Shown in pieces: positions 12,504-23,977 of a stretch of 54,641 nucleotides of DNA (positions are counted from its first letter, which is position 1; every line of letters starts with the position of its first letter). The notes beneath the pieces were generated by a model that saw only the letters and a program-made list of their open reading frames with translations, did not search any database and was not told the DNA's origin. Source of the DNA: Paraphysoderma sedebokerense (taxonomy: Eukaryota > Blastocladiomycota > Physodermatomycetes > Physodermatales > Physodermataceae). The DNA lies in assembly GCA_025602915.1 (NCBI GenBank), contig JAHLJZ010000124.1, positions 1-54,641 on the forward strand, read 5' to 3'. Made by a program: the position numbers and the translations under genes.

Positions 12504-14771
12504 TTAATGAAGACCAAATTCTTCCAAAAGACTCAAGACTTTTTCCACACTCCATCGTTCTCTCACATCAAACCATGTCAATCCAACCAAAACTTTTAAT
12601 AAAGTGATCAACTTTGCTTCTTCGTTTTCCTGCACGCTGTTCTCATTCTCTTCTTCATTTTCCGCCTCGTTCCCAGAGAATTGAATGTCCTGATTTTCTC
12701 TAAAATTCCAGCGCTTAGATTCATTGTCCAAAACCTCCAATTCACCAAGTAAAACTCGTAACGGTCTAATCACTTCTTCATGTAATTTAAGAGGAGAAAC
12801 CCTCGGAGAACTGAACCAATCAAAATGAAGACTTGCAATTTGTTGCCATATCGTGCGCTTGTGTGTATGCAAATCCGAGGCCGACTCGAATGACTGCGAG
12901 GGGAAGGGATATGATGAATTCATTACAGAGTGTGAAGGGGTTAAGGGTGGGGTAAGTGAAGATTGTACATTATGTGGTGGATACTCGGGTAATGCCGCAA
13001 CAAAAGTCGACACCGGATACTGCAAAAACTGTCCTAATACAACTCCAAGACCGTACGCATCGTGTAGTACGAGAGGGTTCGTTGGCTCCGCCTCGGATGT
13101 CGATTCGAGTGAATACGTTGAATTTGGATAATGGTTTCCAGAATATCCACTGCAGGCCGAGTCGATGCTCTTGCGAGATCGATCCTCAATTGGAACACCA
13201 AGGAAAAAATCGGTTACATCCTGCTTTAAATTCTCCATGTACTCATCTTCCGAATCATCTAAGTCATATCCACCATAAGCTTTGCCATAACTTGGAGAAC
13301 AAGAGTATGAATGGGAGAGCGATCGAGAAAGAGATCCTGGCAATGTTGCTGATGATACAGAGCATATCGACGCTGTTGAAAGCTTTCGGGCATATTTGCC
13401 AGGTCGAGCTGCAGGACAATCGTTTGTCGATTTCGTCGGGATAGCGATAGCGGTGCTTGTGGACTTTGTCAAAGATTTCGGGGATGATTGACTTGATGAA
13501 TGCTCCGACTTCGAAGGAGAGAAGTTTGAACCAAATGACGACACTGAAAAATTGTTGATCTCTTTGAGCGATCCTTCGTCTTTCTTTAGCACACAAAATA
13601 AGGTGTTGACGTATGACGACAAATTACGCTCAATATCATACTTGACGTCAATATCGACAGGTGACGATGGAGCAAAAGACGAAACGGAATTCAAATAATA
13701 ATTGTCACCTGACTTGACAAGTTCGTGATTTGACAACTTCGAACTGGCTATTGGAGCATAAGTAGAACAATATATCTCGTCGCCGGAACTGTAGTATCTT
13801 TCTGGACTCAGATATCCAGGAGTACCGCCGAGTTCTACATTTGAAACCATGATGGAGGGCTGCATTTTGTGTGCGGAAGACGACACGGATGAAATCGATG
13901 CGGGGGCAGAGAAGTCGAGTCGAAACGGAAATGCTGATTGATGAATGTACGATGAACTATTCTGGGGCCAATGTGATCCATTTTCCTTCGTTCCGTCTGA
14001 TTTCCGGCTCCCGCCTTCCATCCAGGAGTTCAACAGTGAAGGGCAGCAGAACTGCCTGGCCAGACCCAAATCAATCCATCTGAAATTTTTAAATTGCTTA
14101 CTAGCCGAATTCTTTGTTTCTGCCATCTCACACACTATATTGCTCAGAGACACATCTTGATGAGACCATCCTGCCAAATGGCACTGATTGAGGCCCGCCG
14201 ATAAATCGCCAACAAGATGAAGTAACTGTTGAGTAGATAACTTGGGGGGACAGATATCACAATGAAGCGGTTTGAGTCGAGGAAACACAAGGGTAGGAAT
14301 GAATTCCTCGGAAGAAGAAAGTCCTTGAAGTTGAGTGCGATTAGGATGAGGGATTTCTAAGAGATCTGACGATGATAAGGATGAAGACGACAGAGAAGAT
14401 AGATTGTGGGGTAGGTAAACGAGATCTATCGGCAGGACGACATTCTTAAAAAATGAGTTCGTAGAAGCCGAAACCGATGCAGAGAAAGCTGAAAAGGATG
14501 AAGCAATGAGATGTTCCCGAGGAATTGAAGGCGAAGAACTCGAGGGAGCGGATTCTGAAGGGCGGTCTCTGTGAACTGCGCCGGCACTCTTATATATCAC
14601 AGGAATGATTTCTTTCCTGCCAGAACCTTCATTTATGCATTCACATTGGCCGGCCCTGATTATCGATAAATCTGTTTCAAGGATGGGGTCTTTTTGAATT
14701 AAATATCTTTTGGTTCCTGTCCGCTGCTTCGGACATATTTCTGACTTTGAGGGGGCAGAGGATGACGGCAT
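12504..14771 (-). CDS. Divergent Cdc7-like protein kinase with very large inserts
   Basis: This is a single-exon, 755-residue kinase. The catalytic loop reads GWSHQDVSLSNIVCE, so HRD is HQD but the catalytic Asp and the metal-binding Asn are kept. The DFG equivalent is WIDLGLARQ, and the P+1 region is GTPGYLSPER. A later DAYGLGVVLGQFL matches the subdomain IX helix and ERWSVEKVLSLL the subdomain XI arginine. Large Ser-rich inserts sit between DLG and GTPG (about 80 residues) and between SPER and DAYG (about 240 residues). These are the insert positions that characterise Cdc7, the kinase that licenses replication origins through MCM. The N-lobe is degenerate: no canonical glycine loop is clear, and the likely lysine is in IPVIYKSAG. 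Family assignment is therefore tentative; another divergent kinase is possible. Activity looks preserved. Confidence 0.72.
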   Translation of the reverse strand: MPSSSAPSKSEICPKQRTGTKRYLIQKDPILETDLSIIRAGQCECINEGSGRKEIIPVIYKSAGAVHRDRPSESAPSSSSPSIPREHLIASSFSAFSASVSASTNSFFKNVVLPIDLVYLPHNLSSLSSSSLSSSDLLEIPHPNRTQLQGLSSSEEFIPTLVFPRLKPLHCDICPPKLSTQQLLHLVGDLSAGLNQCHLAGWSHQDVSLSNIVCEMAETKNSASKQFKNFRWIDLGLARQFCCPSLLNSWMEGGSRKSDGTKENGSHWPQNSSSYIHQSAFPFRLDFSAPASISSVSSSAHKMQPSIMVSNVELGGTPGYLSPERYYSSGDEIYCSTYAPIASSKLSNHELVKSGDNYYLNSVSSFAPSSPVDIDVKYDIERNLSSYVNTLFCVLKKDEGSLKEINNFSVSSFGSNFSPSKSEHSSSQSSPKSLTKSTSTAIAIPTKSTNDCPAARPGKYARKLSTASICSVSSATLPGSLSRSLSHSYSCSPSYGKAYGGYDLDDSEDEYMENLKQDVTDFFLGVPIEDRSRKSIDSACSGYSGNHYPNSTYSLESTSEAEPTNPLVLHDAYGLGVVLGQFLQYPVSTFVAALPEYPPHNVQSSLTPPLTPSHSVMNSSYPFPSQSFESASDLHTHKRTIWQQIASLHFDWFSSPRVSPLKLHEEVIRPLRVLLGELEVLDNESKRWNFRENQDIQFSGNEAENEEENENSVQENEEAKLITLLKVLVGLTWFDVRERWSVEKVLSLLEEFGLH

Positions 14772-15010
14772 TTTTCATGGATACTGCGGATGTAGATGGA
14801 GAGATGAACCGATAAGTCGGACTGTGGGAGAAGAAAGTCATAGAAAGAAAATTAGATATTAATCCTCCGCAAACAAAATTCAGCAAAAAGGGACAATGGG
14901 TAATGAAAAAGGAGGCTTGGACACTAACGCACTGCCGGTATCAATATGGATGGACGAGGAGGGGATGAATGCACACAGATGTTGTCTTCACAGTCAATCT
15001 CTGGGACGGA

Positions 15011-15050
15011 TGTTGCTGATGCTGCTGCTGATGATGCTGCTGATGATGAG
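15011..15050. repeat. Imperfect TGC/TGA trinucleotide tract
   Basis: This is a run of about 13 trinucleotides alternating GCT, GCTG and GATGAT units. It is an ordinary microsatellite in a promoter-side intergenic region, expected to vary in length between strains. Confidence 0.7.
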
Positions 15051-15301
15051 GATATATCTTTCGAATCTGTGTGTGATGATCATTCCCTCTCTTATCTTAT
15101 CTAGCACAATCGTATTCACCTGAAAATTCATGTGGCGTGGAACTGTTCTAGAAGCGTGTTTCTATTTGTGGAATTTCATACAATCCGCTCTGTTCATTCC
15201 TCTCATCATCTCATCTTCATTAAGTGATATTTCCCGGATATATCCGTGCGTCCAACAGTCTTGGATGTCCTTCTGATGTTGGAATCAGCCATCACTGCTT
15301 A

Positions 15302-15333
15302 CATCATCATCATCATCACCGTCGTCATCATCC
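15302..15333. repeat. CAT trinucleotide microsatellite
   Basis: Five CAT units in a row are followed by interrupted CGT/CAT units. It is a simple sequence repeat in intergenic DNA with no sign of coding use. Confidence 0.7.
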
Positions 15334-15822
15334 TCTGGTATACAGGGCAACTAGCGGCCGCAAGCCACCTCGATGTTCCAGTAACAATGCCTCTATAAAA
15401 CTTGCTGCCAAGCAGGTGTTGTTGCCCCGTAGGACAAGTCGATATATGTAATATACGAAGTAAAACGTAAATTATGCCCTCATATTGGCTGTAATATCGA
15501 GCACAATAAGTAAGCAAGGCTCATTTCACCCCACTACGGAATCTCTGCTTCTATGCCCTCACTCGGATGTAGGACTCAGCGCCAGCAGTCCATCCACCAT
15601 TTCCGTTATATTTATGTAAAATTACATTAACTGGGCATCGCTCGTCAAATGGCAATACTCGCTAACTGTCATTTTAACATAGAGAAGCCGCGCAAATTAA
15701 GCCAGGAAACGTCGGACCACAATTTGGATCGATGATAGGCGAATCAATTGATATTATCTTATAAATACAGGTACATAAACTATAATACAATATTGCGAGA
15801 GAAAATATTATGTACAAGATTA

Positions 15823-18282
15823 TCAGTCTTCGTTGAGTATCCTTCTTTTGGGTCCCGTCTGGTTATCCGAATCCCACAGTTTCGTATCGATTATCAATCC
15901 GACAGGGTCGTGGTCGCTTGCTTCACTGCTACCGAACCATGTATTAACGTGCAAAACGTCAATTTTAACGACAGCGTTGAATACATTCTCAGTCACAATA
16001 ATATGGTCGAGCGCCTGTGCATTGCCATTGTATATGTAGGAGTAGCGTTCGGTCGGCGGAAGAATTTCAAGTGTGTTTCGGAGCTGAAGTGGCTGGGTGG
16101 AGAAGGTGGTGTTCGGTTGAAAGGAAGCCGTGGGACCATTCTTGAGGTATATTAACGGAGACGCAAACTACATAAAATGAAGTCAGCCCCGAGAACTCTG
16201 TAGACAAGTAGTTGAAATAATAAAACTTACGTCAAACTCGTTAAAATCACCAAGGATGAATACTTTTGCGCTGGGATCATTTCGAGTCAACATTTCGACT
16301 GCTTCTCGCACTTCTTTCGCCTGTAATGATCTCTTTTGTTCGCCACCATTTACAGGTGGTTGAATAGCGCTGTAGAAAGGCGTACCTCCTCGTTTGCTGG
16401 ACCAATGATTTACAATAAATATCATAAATTCACCACTTGGAATATGCTGCATCTGAACAACCAAGGGAACTCTGGTACTCTGCCACGCTCTCGAAGATGG
16501 GTTGATTCGGGCGGGGTTGTGTTGAAAGACCAGTCTTTGGCTTTCGGAGCTAGCTGACTGAGATTCTGCAGAGGGCCTGACAATAGAGAGGGGAGTAGAC
16601 GATACACCAGGGCCGTTGGGTGAGGAGGCCACACGGAAGACGGAAGAGCGATAGAGCAAGACATTGCGGATGTTGCCATGGGGAATACCACCTTCTTGGT
16701 TCATCAATGGATTGATATACGTCCATTCATACTTTGGACCACCGATGCTCAGTATTGTTTGCGTAAGCTTATGTAGAGTATGATCTGATGAAATAACACT
16801 TGATGCCGTCGGTCCATCGTCATCCTGGGTAAGTTGTAAGTTAGAGTTTGTTACGTCAAATGAAGGAACCGAACAGAAGACAAACCTGGACTTCAACCAA
16901 TCCTAACACATCAGGAGAAGCAAGATATTCCACGATGTGTTTTGCCAATCCATTAAACTTTTTCATAGCATCCATAGCGCTTAGGTTTTCGACATTATAA
17001 GACGCAACTTTGATAAATCTGCCCTCGTCATTTTGGATGTCAAAGCTGCTGCCAGCTCTAATTTTCATGCTTTCCTTGCTAAAATGGCTCGGCGGCAAAA
17101 GTGGACGTAATTCTACTGGTGCCCGATGAGCTAACTTGACTGTATCCAGCGGCCAGACCCCATAGGTATCATGATGGAAGCCAATTACCCCGACAATGTC
17201 TTGCAATGCGTCACCAACGTCGATGCCATATCCGAGAAAATTTCCAAAGATGCAAAGATTTTCAGGATGACTATCAATTTTACCATCGGAGGATCGAGTG
17301 AGGGTAATGCCGCCGCGCGAATTTGGATTTTGAGACAACGACTTTGGGGCGATATAGAAACCATGTCGAAGCGCCTTTTGCGTCACGACGGGTGATTTGA
17401 TTTGGACGAGCATGCCTTTGTATAAGGTGAGTCAGAAATAAATCCCTTTCGGTTAAAATTACGATAAAAGAAAATTACCCTCGAGAGTTTCCCAAAAATC
17501 TTGTCCTCTTTCCTCTGGTCTGAAGTCATCGAATGTTTTATGTCCTTCAAAGTTCAGGAACTGATCAGGTCTGTTTTCGAATAAATTTTCCGTAAACACC
17601 ACACCCTTGGGAAATTGCAACTGAAATTCGTCTGGTATAATCAGTGGCTTTATACCGACATTGGCCTGTAGAATATCAAAACGCTGAATGTGTTCGATTT
17701 GCGTTTGAGTTAAGCTGAATCGATCTGAGCTGAATTGAGGATTGTAGTAACCATATTCGGTCACTTTGCCGGAGACTGAGACTAAATGGCCTGCCAAAAG
17801 TCTGGGTATAGTGGCAGCGTAAATTGGATTTGAGCGATGAATGTGAATCACAATAGCATCGGATGTGCGGGGGTCAGAGTCACCTAATGCGATTGCATGG
17901 TATCAAAGTTATTACAGCAGGGAGGGTTAAAACCGACAGATTATCATACCAGTTGGATCTTGTATATTCACTAGAGCGTGATTCGGCAGTTCGACAATTC
18001 TTGTCACCACACCTTGTAGGTTGTATACCGGTAAACCAACATATTTAGAGTCTGGGTGAAATTCGAGTCAGTGCAAGGAGTCGTAATGCTTATTAGCTGT
18101 ATCAACTTACAGTGTCGAGCTCCTTGTATCTGTGGAATTGATATGCCAGTGTGCGGAGCGCTCCCGCCGAGATCCGGTCTTGCATGGCGGGGATTACTGA
18201 ATGTGTGAGCCGTCGCGATTTCGCGGCATTGGACTTGAGACACCAGAAGAATAAAGAAGGCGACTGAAATGAAATTTATCAT
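15823..18282 (-). CDS. Secreted endonuclease/exonuclease/phosphatase (EEP) family nuclease
   Basis: This resembles large extracellular DNases of the EEP superfamily best known from bacteria. The N-terminus (MINFISVAFFILLVSQVQC) is a signal peptide; an upstream in-frame ATG at 18324 would lengthen it. An OB-like region follows, with YNLQGVVTRIVELPNHALVN and LLAGHLVSVSGKVTEYGYY, as in bacterial ExeM/NucH-type nucleases. The catalytic half has ASYNVENL (Asn), DVLGLVEVQ (metal-binding Glu), FIVNHWSSKRG, FILGDFNEFD (Asp-x-Asn) and near the end ASDHDPVGL (the Asp-His pair). All hallmark EEP residues are present. At least six exons are joined by short introns, for example 15 residues after the first Cys-rich region and again before DSDPRTSDAIVIH. 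The likely role is digestion of extracellular DNA for nutrient acquisition. A DNase rather than a lipid phosphatase is inferred from the overall layout. Confidence 0.82.
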
Positions 18283-18802
18283 GTTGCTGATAGAAATGAG
18301 TATTGCACAGACAAATTCTATCAATCTTGCAACTGGCTGACTTGTTGTGGTATTGCCCGCCGTACTAAAGCAGGTAGGCGAGGTTATATAGCAGCAAACG
18401 ATGCAATGTCATCCATGCTTCCTGTAGAAACGAGAATAGAGAAGCATGCTCAAAAGTGGACTATTTCTTTTTATTTTCAATTCTGATGTCTGATGAAACG
18501 GAACGTTGGCAAGACAAGGCAGGCCATTGCAAGGGGAAGCGCGCGGCATTGGAAGACAGCATGTTGTCCATTGTGCAGCGTCAGACCATCTTCACAAGAC
18601 TCTCGCTTGAGGAGCACCATATGTACATCAAAGGTGGGTCTTGATGTCGACGTTGTCTCATAGTTGAAAATGCTATACGAACATGATCTGTGGTAGCAAA
18701 AGTAACCAACCTATTACTTTTGGTTAGACATAATGAAATAAAAGGATTGCGAAATTCAAGGGTCAATTTACTTTATTTTTCGAATGGATATGTGATCTAA
18801 AG
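18283..18802. other. Intergenic, EEP nuclease promoter side
   Basis: These 520 bp lie between the EEP nuclease start and the SAYSD1 stop. A plus-strand 62-codon frame (18456-18644) has no recognisable features. No TATA or CACGTG box was seen. Confidence 0.4.
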
Positions 18803-19168
18803 CTATCCTATTCCTCCATTTCGGAGCCTTTGCTCCCATTCATCCACATCCATTTCTCCATCAAGCTTTTTAAAATCTTTGTTAAACACAGAATAGGCAG
18901 ACACTTTCTCACGCTTTTCCTCCTTCATTTTGCCTCGCTTTCGTAGTCTCCTCTCTGTCCTTGACAGTTTAGATTCGTCATTGTCTGCTTTTAAAGTGGA
19001 TGTGTCGGTTGAGGTGTTGGTGTATACAAAGACAATAATTGAAATAGTGAAGAAGACAATTCCCAGGTCGAGATAAACGAATAATACCAGGAGCGCCAAA
19101 TATAGAAGGAACGGTAGAGGAGAACTTAGGATTGAAGGGATGAATCGTTTTTGTGGCGGTTCTGGCAT
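18803..19168 (-). CDS. SAYSD1: SAYSvFN-domain protein (SAYSD1-like)
   Basis: This is a single-exon gene for about 121 residues. A hydrophobic hairpin (LPFLLYLALLVLFVYLDL then IVFFTISIIVFVYTN) precedes a basic linker, and the signature SAYSVFNKDFKKLDGEMD follows with a short acidic helix. The spacing matches vertebrate SAYSD1, in which the membrane helix lies just before the SAYSvFN motif. SAYSD1 sits in the ER membrane, binds ribosomes and the UFM1 tag, and helps clear stalled translocation products. Whether UFM1 exists in this organism cannot be read from the window. The gene starts 208 bp from the divergent MCM9 gene. Confidence 0.9.
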   Translation of the reverse strand: MPEPPQKRFIPSILSSPLPFLLYLALLVLFVYLDLGIVFFTISIIVFVYTNTSTDTSTLKADNDESKLSRTERRLRKRGKMKEEKREKVSAYSVFNKDFKKLDGEMDVDEWEQRLRNGGIG

Positions 19169-19376
19169 ATGTTGTTTGTCCTATTAATTTATAAGTCGAC
19201 TCGGATGTGAAGCCAGTGAATATAATGGCATTAAACCGGATTTTTGTTGAAGATTAGAGATTTTGTTTGGTGCTCGTAAAGCCCAGGTTGATTCGGCGGA
19301 GTTCCACCTCCAAGAGTCCAAATCCATCACCACGCATTTATCTATAGAGATATTCAAAAAAAATACAAACCGGAGT
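19169..19376. promoter_or_regulatory. Bidirectional promoter SAYSD1/MCM9
   Basis: Only 208 bp separate the two divergent start codons, so both promoters must share this interval. I see no TATA box or CACGTG. Confidence 0.5.
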
Positions 19377-22300
19377 ATGCTTTCCGCTACCGATCAGTCT
19401 AATTCTTACGGTAGCAATCTTACTATGTGTTTGAGCCATCTCAGATCAAATCTAACCTAACACGTCCATTAGACGAATTCTCCAAAATACTGCGTCAGTA
19501 CTATGAAAATGACATCTTTAATATCCTCTCGGAAAAGGATGATGCTTTGCACTATTCACTCTACGTGAAGTATGGCTATAATTAGAGTTCCGCTTCTGAT
19601 GGTGAATACTGACATTTGGACTTTGGAGCCTCGAAATCATGTACAATTGTAATCCAAAATTGACACAGACCGTGTTGGATTCGCCGATTTCGATGTTAAA
19701 CCATATGGATGTCGCCCTGAATGTTCTTCAAAAGAAGTACATACTAGATAAAGCCCTGAAGTATCGGGATTTTAAATACAAACCTCGAAGTTGTGTGCGA
19801 TTGACTGGGTTAGTCAAAAAGTTGACATGGTGTCAAGCCTTAATGTACATACTGACCAAAGATTTCCAGCCTCCTCGCATTTCCAGAATTACAGCGAACC
19901 GCAATTCCACGATCCTCCGATGTTGGAAAGTTTCTCGCCATTACGGGTACAGTCATTCGAACAGGTCTAGTCAAGATGCTTGAAAACGAGAAAGTCTTTG
20001 AATGTTCCAGGTGTAAAGGCCACTTCGTATTGCAATCAGATGTGGGACAACATAACATTATTCCAAAACCAACTGTTTGTCTGGCGCAATCTCTTGATGA
20101 TTTAGATTTGGAAGTTACGGCTCAGGATATCCCATCAAAACGATGTACATCGAAAAAGTTCACCCCGATTGGATCAGTTCCTGGTACAACCATTCCCTAA
20201 ATAATCCGATTCAGTCTGTCAAGTGAAGTTGACATTGCGATTTCTGTTATCAGGTGAAAACCCGTCAACCTGCTTGGATTATCAAGAGATTAAAGTTCAG
20301 GAGCACGTCACAAAACTTTCTATGGGAACTATATCCTTTTCCGGTCACTCAAATTGACCTGTTCAAACATTCACAGTATAATTTAAACCTTAACCGCTTG
20401 GTATTACATTCCCAGATCTATTATCGTCATCCTAAAAGACGATCTTGTCGATAAATGCAAAGCCGGGGACGATGTCATTATTTCGTGCGTGTTTATTCGC
20501 CTTCCAATTCCTCTTCACTGCCTTCACCTAGCCTGGGGTACTAAAATATCATCTAATTTCAGTGGTGCAGTCATACGTCGATGGAAGCCTTTTGCTGTAA
20601 GCGAGCGACCAGTGATAGAAATTGTTATGCTTGCCAATTCAATCGAAATTAATAATCAACATGTCGGTGGAGTAAACATGAGTGACGAAATGCAAAAAGA
20701 GTTTAAAGATTTTTGGGAAGTACATAGGGATAGGCCTATGGAAGGTATGTGACCATGCTATTTCAGGCTATCCCGACGAGACTGACCGTTCCTTCTTTCA
20801 AATCATTCACATCATACGCAGGCCGAAATCATATCCTTGCCAGCCTGTGCCCTCAAATTTTCGGATTGTATGTAGTCAAGTTAGCAGTAATGCTAGTCCT
20901 AGTTGGTGGTGTGCAAAGAGTCGATAAAACCGGGACGAAAGTTCGAGGAGAATGTCACTTATTACTAGTTGGAGATCCAGGTTTGTTTTTAATTCAAGAG
21001 ATCATCGGAATAAGCAGACGACTGAAGGTGGATTATAGGTACCGGAAAATCACAGTTTTTGAAGTACGCGTCAAAATTGATCCCAAGGTCAGTTCTGACG
21101 ACTGGGATTGGCTCAAGTAGGTAAGTCAGGGATGAATCTATTGTTGCGGTTATGTTACAACGTCTTAGGCAATATCTATTTTTTGTAGCGCGGGGCTGAC
21201 AGTTACAGCTGTCAAGGTATGCTAGAACTCCTCACGACCATTTTCTTCCCGTATTAACATGTTACGCACAGGATTCTGGAGAATGGGTGTTAGATGCAGG
21301 TGCCCTTGTTCTTGCTGATCGTGGTGTATGTTGTATAGATGAGTTTGGGAGCATACGGGAACACGACAAAGTTGCTATTCATGAAGCTATGGAACAGCAA
21401 ACGCTTAGTGTTGCTAAGGTGAATTTACTTCTCTCCTTGCTTATTTTCTGGGTTGCTCGCAACTGATCTCGGTCCGACATGATGCTAGGCTGGCTTAGTT
21501 TGTAAACTGAATACTCGATGCACTGTCTTGGCGGCAACCAACCCAAAAGGAAAATATGACCCTAATCAAAACATGTCCGTGAATGTCGCCCTAGCCAGTC
21601 CGCTCTTAAGTCGATTCGATCTAATTTTGGTATTACTTGACGATAACAATCCAGATTGGGATAAGTAAGAAGTCTGGTCCACATATTCTAAGTTGTATGG
21701 TGATTTCTCTAATCTTGTGTTCTGTATTCGTAGGGCGGTATCTAGTTTCATCCTTCAACAGGAGCTTCAACCATCAAAAGAGACCGATAAATCAACCGAA
21801 GAGTCCTCGAAAATGCAAAACCAATCATCTCCAACAATATGGCCCCTATCAAAACTTCGGTCATACATTTATTACGTCAAAAGTACTTACCAACCTCGTT
21901 TGACACCTCCTGCGCAAGAAGTGCTAAAACGATACTACCAACTACAGCGGCGAGCTGATTCGCGTAGTGCTGCTCGTACCACAATCCGATTATTGGAAAG
22001 TTTGATTCGATTAAGTCAAGCTCACGCCAAATTGATGTGTAGGAATGAGGTGGAAGTTAGGGACGCAGTTGTAGCGGTGACGATGATGGAGGCTAGTATG
22101 CAGGGTTCATCACTTTTTGGTGCTTCCATTTCTGCGTTGCACAGTGCATTTCCGAGGGAGCCGGAAAAAGAATACTATTTTCAAGGTATAGAGTCGCATT
22201 AGTTTTCTATGGTTTGAGGGTTGTTTATTGCGCCCGAAATATACTAAATCTAATTATTGTCTTTTTTACCCAATTTAGAAAAAATCATCCTCTCTAAGAT

Positions 22301-22454
22301 GAACCTTCATCATCTCATTACACAAATTGACAACAGCCGTTCTCAAAATGCGGACGAACATGTGGGACTGGATGATGATCAACACGAAGATTTGGAAGAG
22401 AGTAATGCTACTCAGTACACCCAGACTCAACCACCTCTGAGGACCCAGTTTTAG
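19377..22454 (+). CDS. MCM9: DNA helicase MCM9
   Basis: This is the MCM9 subunit of the MCM8-MCM9 helicase, which works in homologous recombination and mismatch repair. The first exons (19377-19410, 19473-19569, 19629-19808, then from 19870) give a start with [14 protein letters not shown], aligning with vertebrate MCM9. The zinc-binding N-domain shows CSRCKGHF followed by two more Cys. The AAA+ core reads LLLVGDPG joined by an intron to [12 protein letters not shown] (Walker A). It continues with CCIDEF (Walker B), [10 protein letters not shown] (sensor 1) and [11 protein letters not shown] (arginine finger), and a winged C-lid with [22 protein letters not shown]. Many introns fall inside motifs, for example in Walker A itself. 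The C-terminus is short, lacking the long tail of vertebrate MCM9. Yeasts lack MCM9, so its presence supports an early-diverging lineage. Confidence 0.95.
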
Positions 22455-22712
22455 TGACATATTATTGTTAATCGATAGCTAAATGATTAAAATTTTTGAT
22501 AGAAAAGTTTTGGTGGAATGCATGACTGCGGCCCAAAGTCGAACTTGGAAAAGTTCATGTACATCTGTATGATGCATTGATCAGGTGGATTATTAAATTA
22601 TGTCGACTATTTTATTTCATTGTACCATTACTTTGTATATACAAATTATAATTACGTGGACAAAATAATTAACAAACTCTGTACCAACTGCCTCTTCTAG
22701 CGATCAATTCCT

Positions 22713-23877
22713 TTAATTCTTGCCTTTCTTTCGTTCTTTCCGCCTCTTAGCCCAATTCATATTCTTCTGCACAGAAACAGTCAAGCCTTTTATATCTCCC
22801 TCCCAAGATTTTTGATATAAGCGATACAACAGAATGCTAATCCTAGCGTCTTCAACACTGTCATGTATTCCGCTCTGAAAGTTCTTCAGGCCTAGCACCT
22901 TTTCAGCCAAAAGCTTCAGAGACGGCGAGTGTCCGGGTAAGGTGAATTGTCGAAAAGGCTTAAAGTTTGAAGTGTCCCGTATATGAGTTTTAGGAAGAGA
23001 TAAGAGGAGGACTTTGAGATCGTGCTTAAGAGCATGGCCAATCACAATTCTGTTTTCTACAAGCTCGACTATTTTAGATTGAATTTCAGAGAGCGATGGA
23101 GCTACAAAGACAAAAGATGAGAAAGATATCATTAGTATTGAATGGGAGAGATTGGCAAAGTGAACGTCAGTACGAGATGAAGGGAAGCACCGTACCATCT
23201 TTGATATGCTTAAAGGTCACACCGCTGACAGCAGTTCTGTAGTCTGTTATCGTCTCTTGCGGTCGAACATAGCTATCGAATAAAACTTGGCCATGGAAAT
23301 TCACTATACTGACTCTAGCTAGAGCAGAGTATCTCCCGCTTTCTCCGACACCCACCATTTCACAGTCCAGAGCGACATATTTGCCCAGCCTTGACTTGTC
23401 CTTCAGGTGGTGACCGAGCTTTCGATCCAAGTAGTTGAACCAAAGATGCGATGAATCAAACTTCACATTTGCCGGCAAAACGTCCTCTAGAGCGGCAAAA
23501 AAATCAGTCGAGGAAGACTCATCGCTGCGAGATTTGTAGCGATCTAGCCTATCGAGAAGGTCTTCCTCTTCGTCCTCTGAAACTACTTCGGACTGGCGAT
23601 CTGCTGCAGATGATTTTCTGGCTCGTTTGGACGGAGGTGGTTGGTTGAGAGTTGGATTTTCAGAGGGAGTGCGAGGTCTTTTTATGATCTTTTTAGCTAG
23701 TGAACGCTGTTGCAAAGTGAGCATTAACGCAAGAGTCAGAGAATGTGGAACGAGTCGAGGCCCAAGTAAAGAAAAGGCATTGAGGAATGAACGTACATTA
23801 TTCTTTTGAACCTTCTTGGTGACAGCGCCAGACTTTAACAGGGCCTTCCAGTTTGAACTTGATTCCATTTCCAACAT
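22713..23877 (-). CDS. REXO4: REXO4/Rex4-like RNA exonuclease
   Basis: This is a DEDDh 3'-5' exonuclease of the Rex4 group, involved in pre-rRNA processing in the nucleolus. The N-terminal part is basic and acidic low-complexity ([26 protein letters not shown]). The catalytic domain begins with [14 protein letters not shown] (the D-x-E pair). It continues with [20 protein letters not shown], then [14 protein letters not shown], and ends with [12 protein letters not shown] (the final Asp-His motif). The C-terminal tail is very basic ([12 protein letters not shown]), fitting nucleolar location. An intron from the GTACGG donor near codon 235 joins [10 protein letters not shown] second probable intron near codon 28, GTACGT to CAACAG, keeps the frame, so the N-terminal 30 residues it would remove are uncertain. 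Start codons at 23877 and 23868 are both possible. Confidence 0.92.
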
Positions 23878-23977
23878 ATATTCGGAGGAGGAATGACGAG
23901 TGATGCTACGACGATGGCGGAATGAAGAAATTTTGCTTTTTTCGTCCTTCGTTCCCCGGCCTCGGGTCAGCCTAGAG

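Larger units (their letters stand above)
14772..15822. other. Intergenic region with trinucleotide tracts
   Basis: About 1.05 kb lies between the start of the kinase gene and the stop of the EEP nuclease gene. It contains two imperfect trinucleotide tracts (annotated separately). Short plus-strand frames at 14896-15123 and 15224-15451 are produced by those tracts and have no family signature. No RNA gene was recognised. Confidence 0.5.

Noticed and set aside
14896-15451. Short plus-strand proteins with poly-Leu/Met and poly-His
   Set aside because: They are translations of trinucleotide microsatellites with no flanking gene structure.
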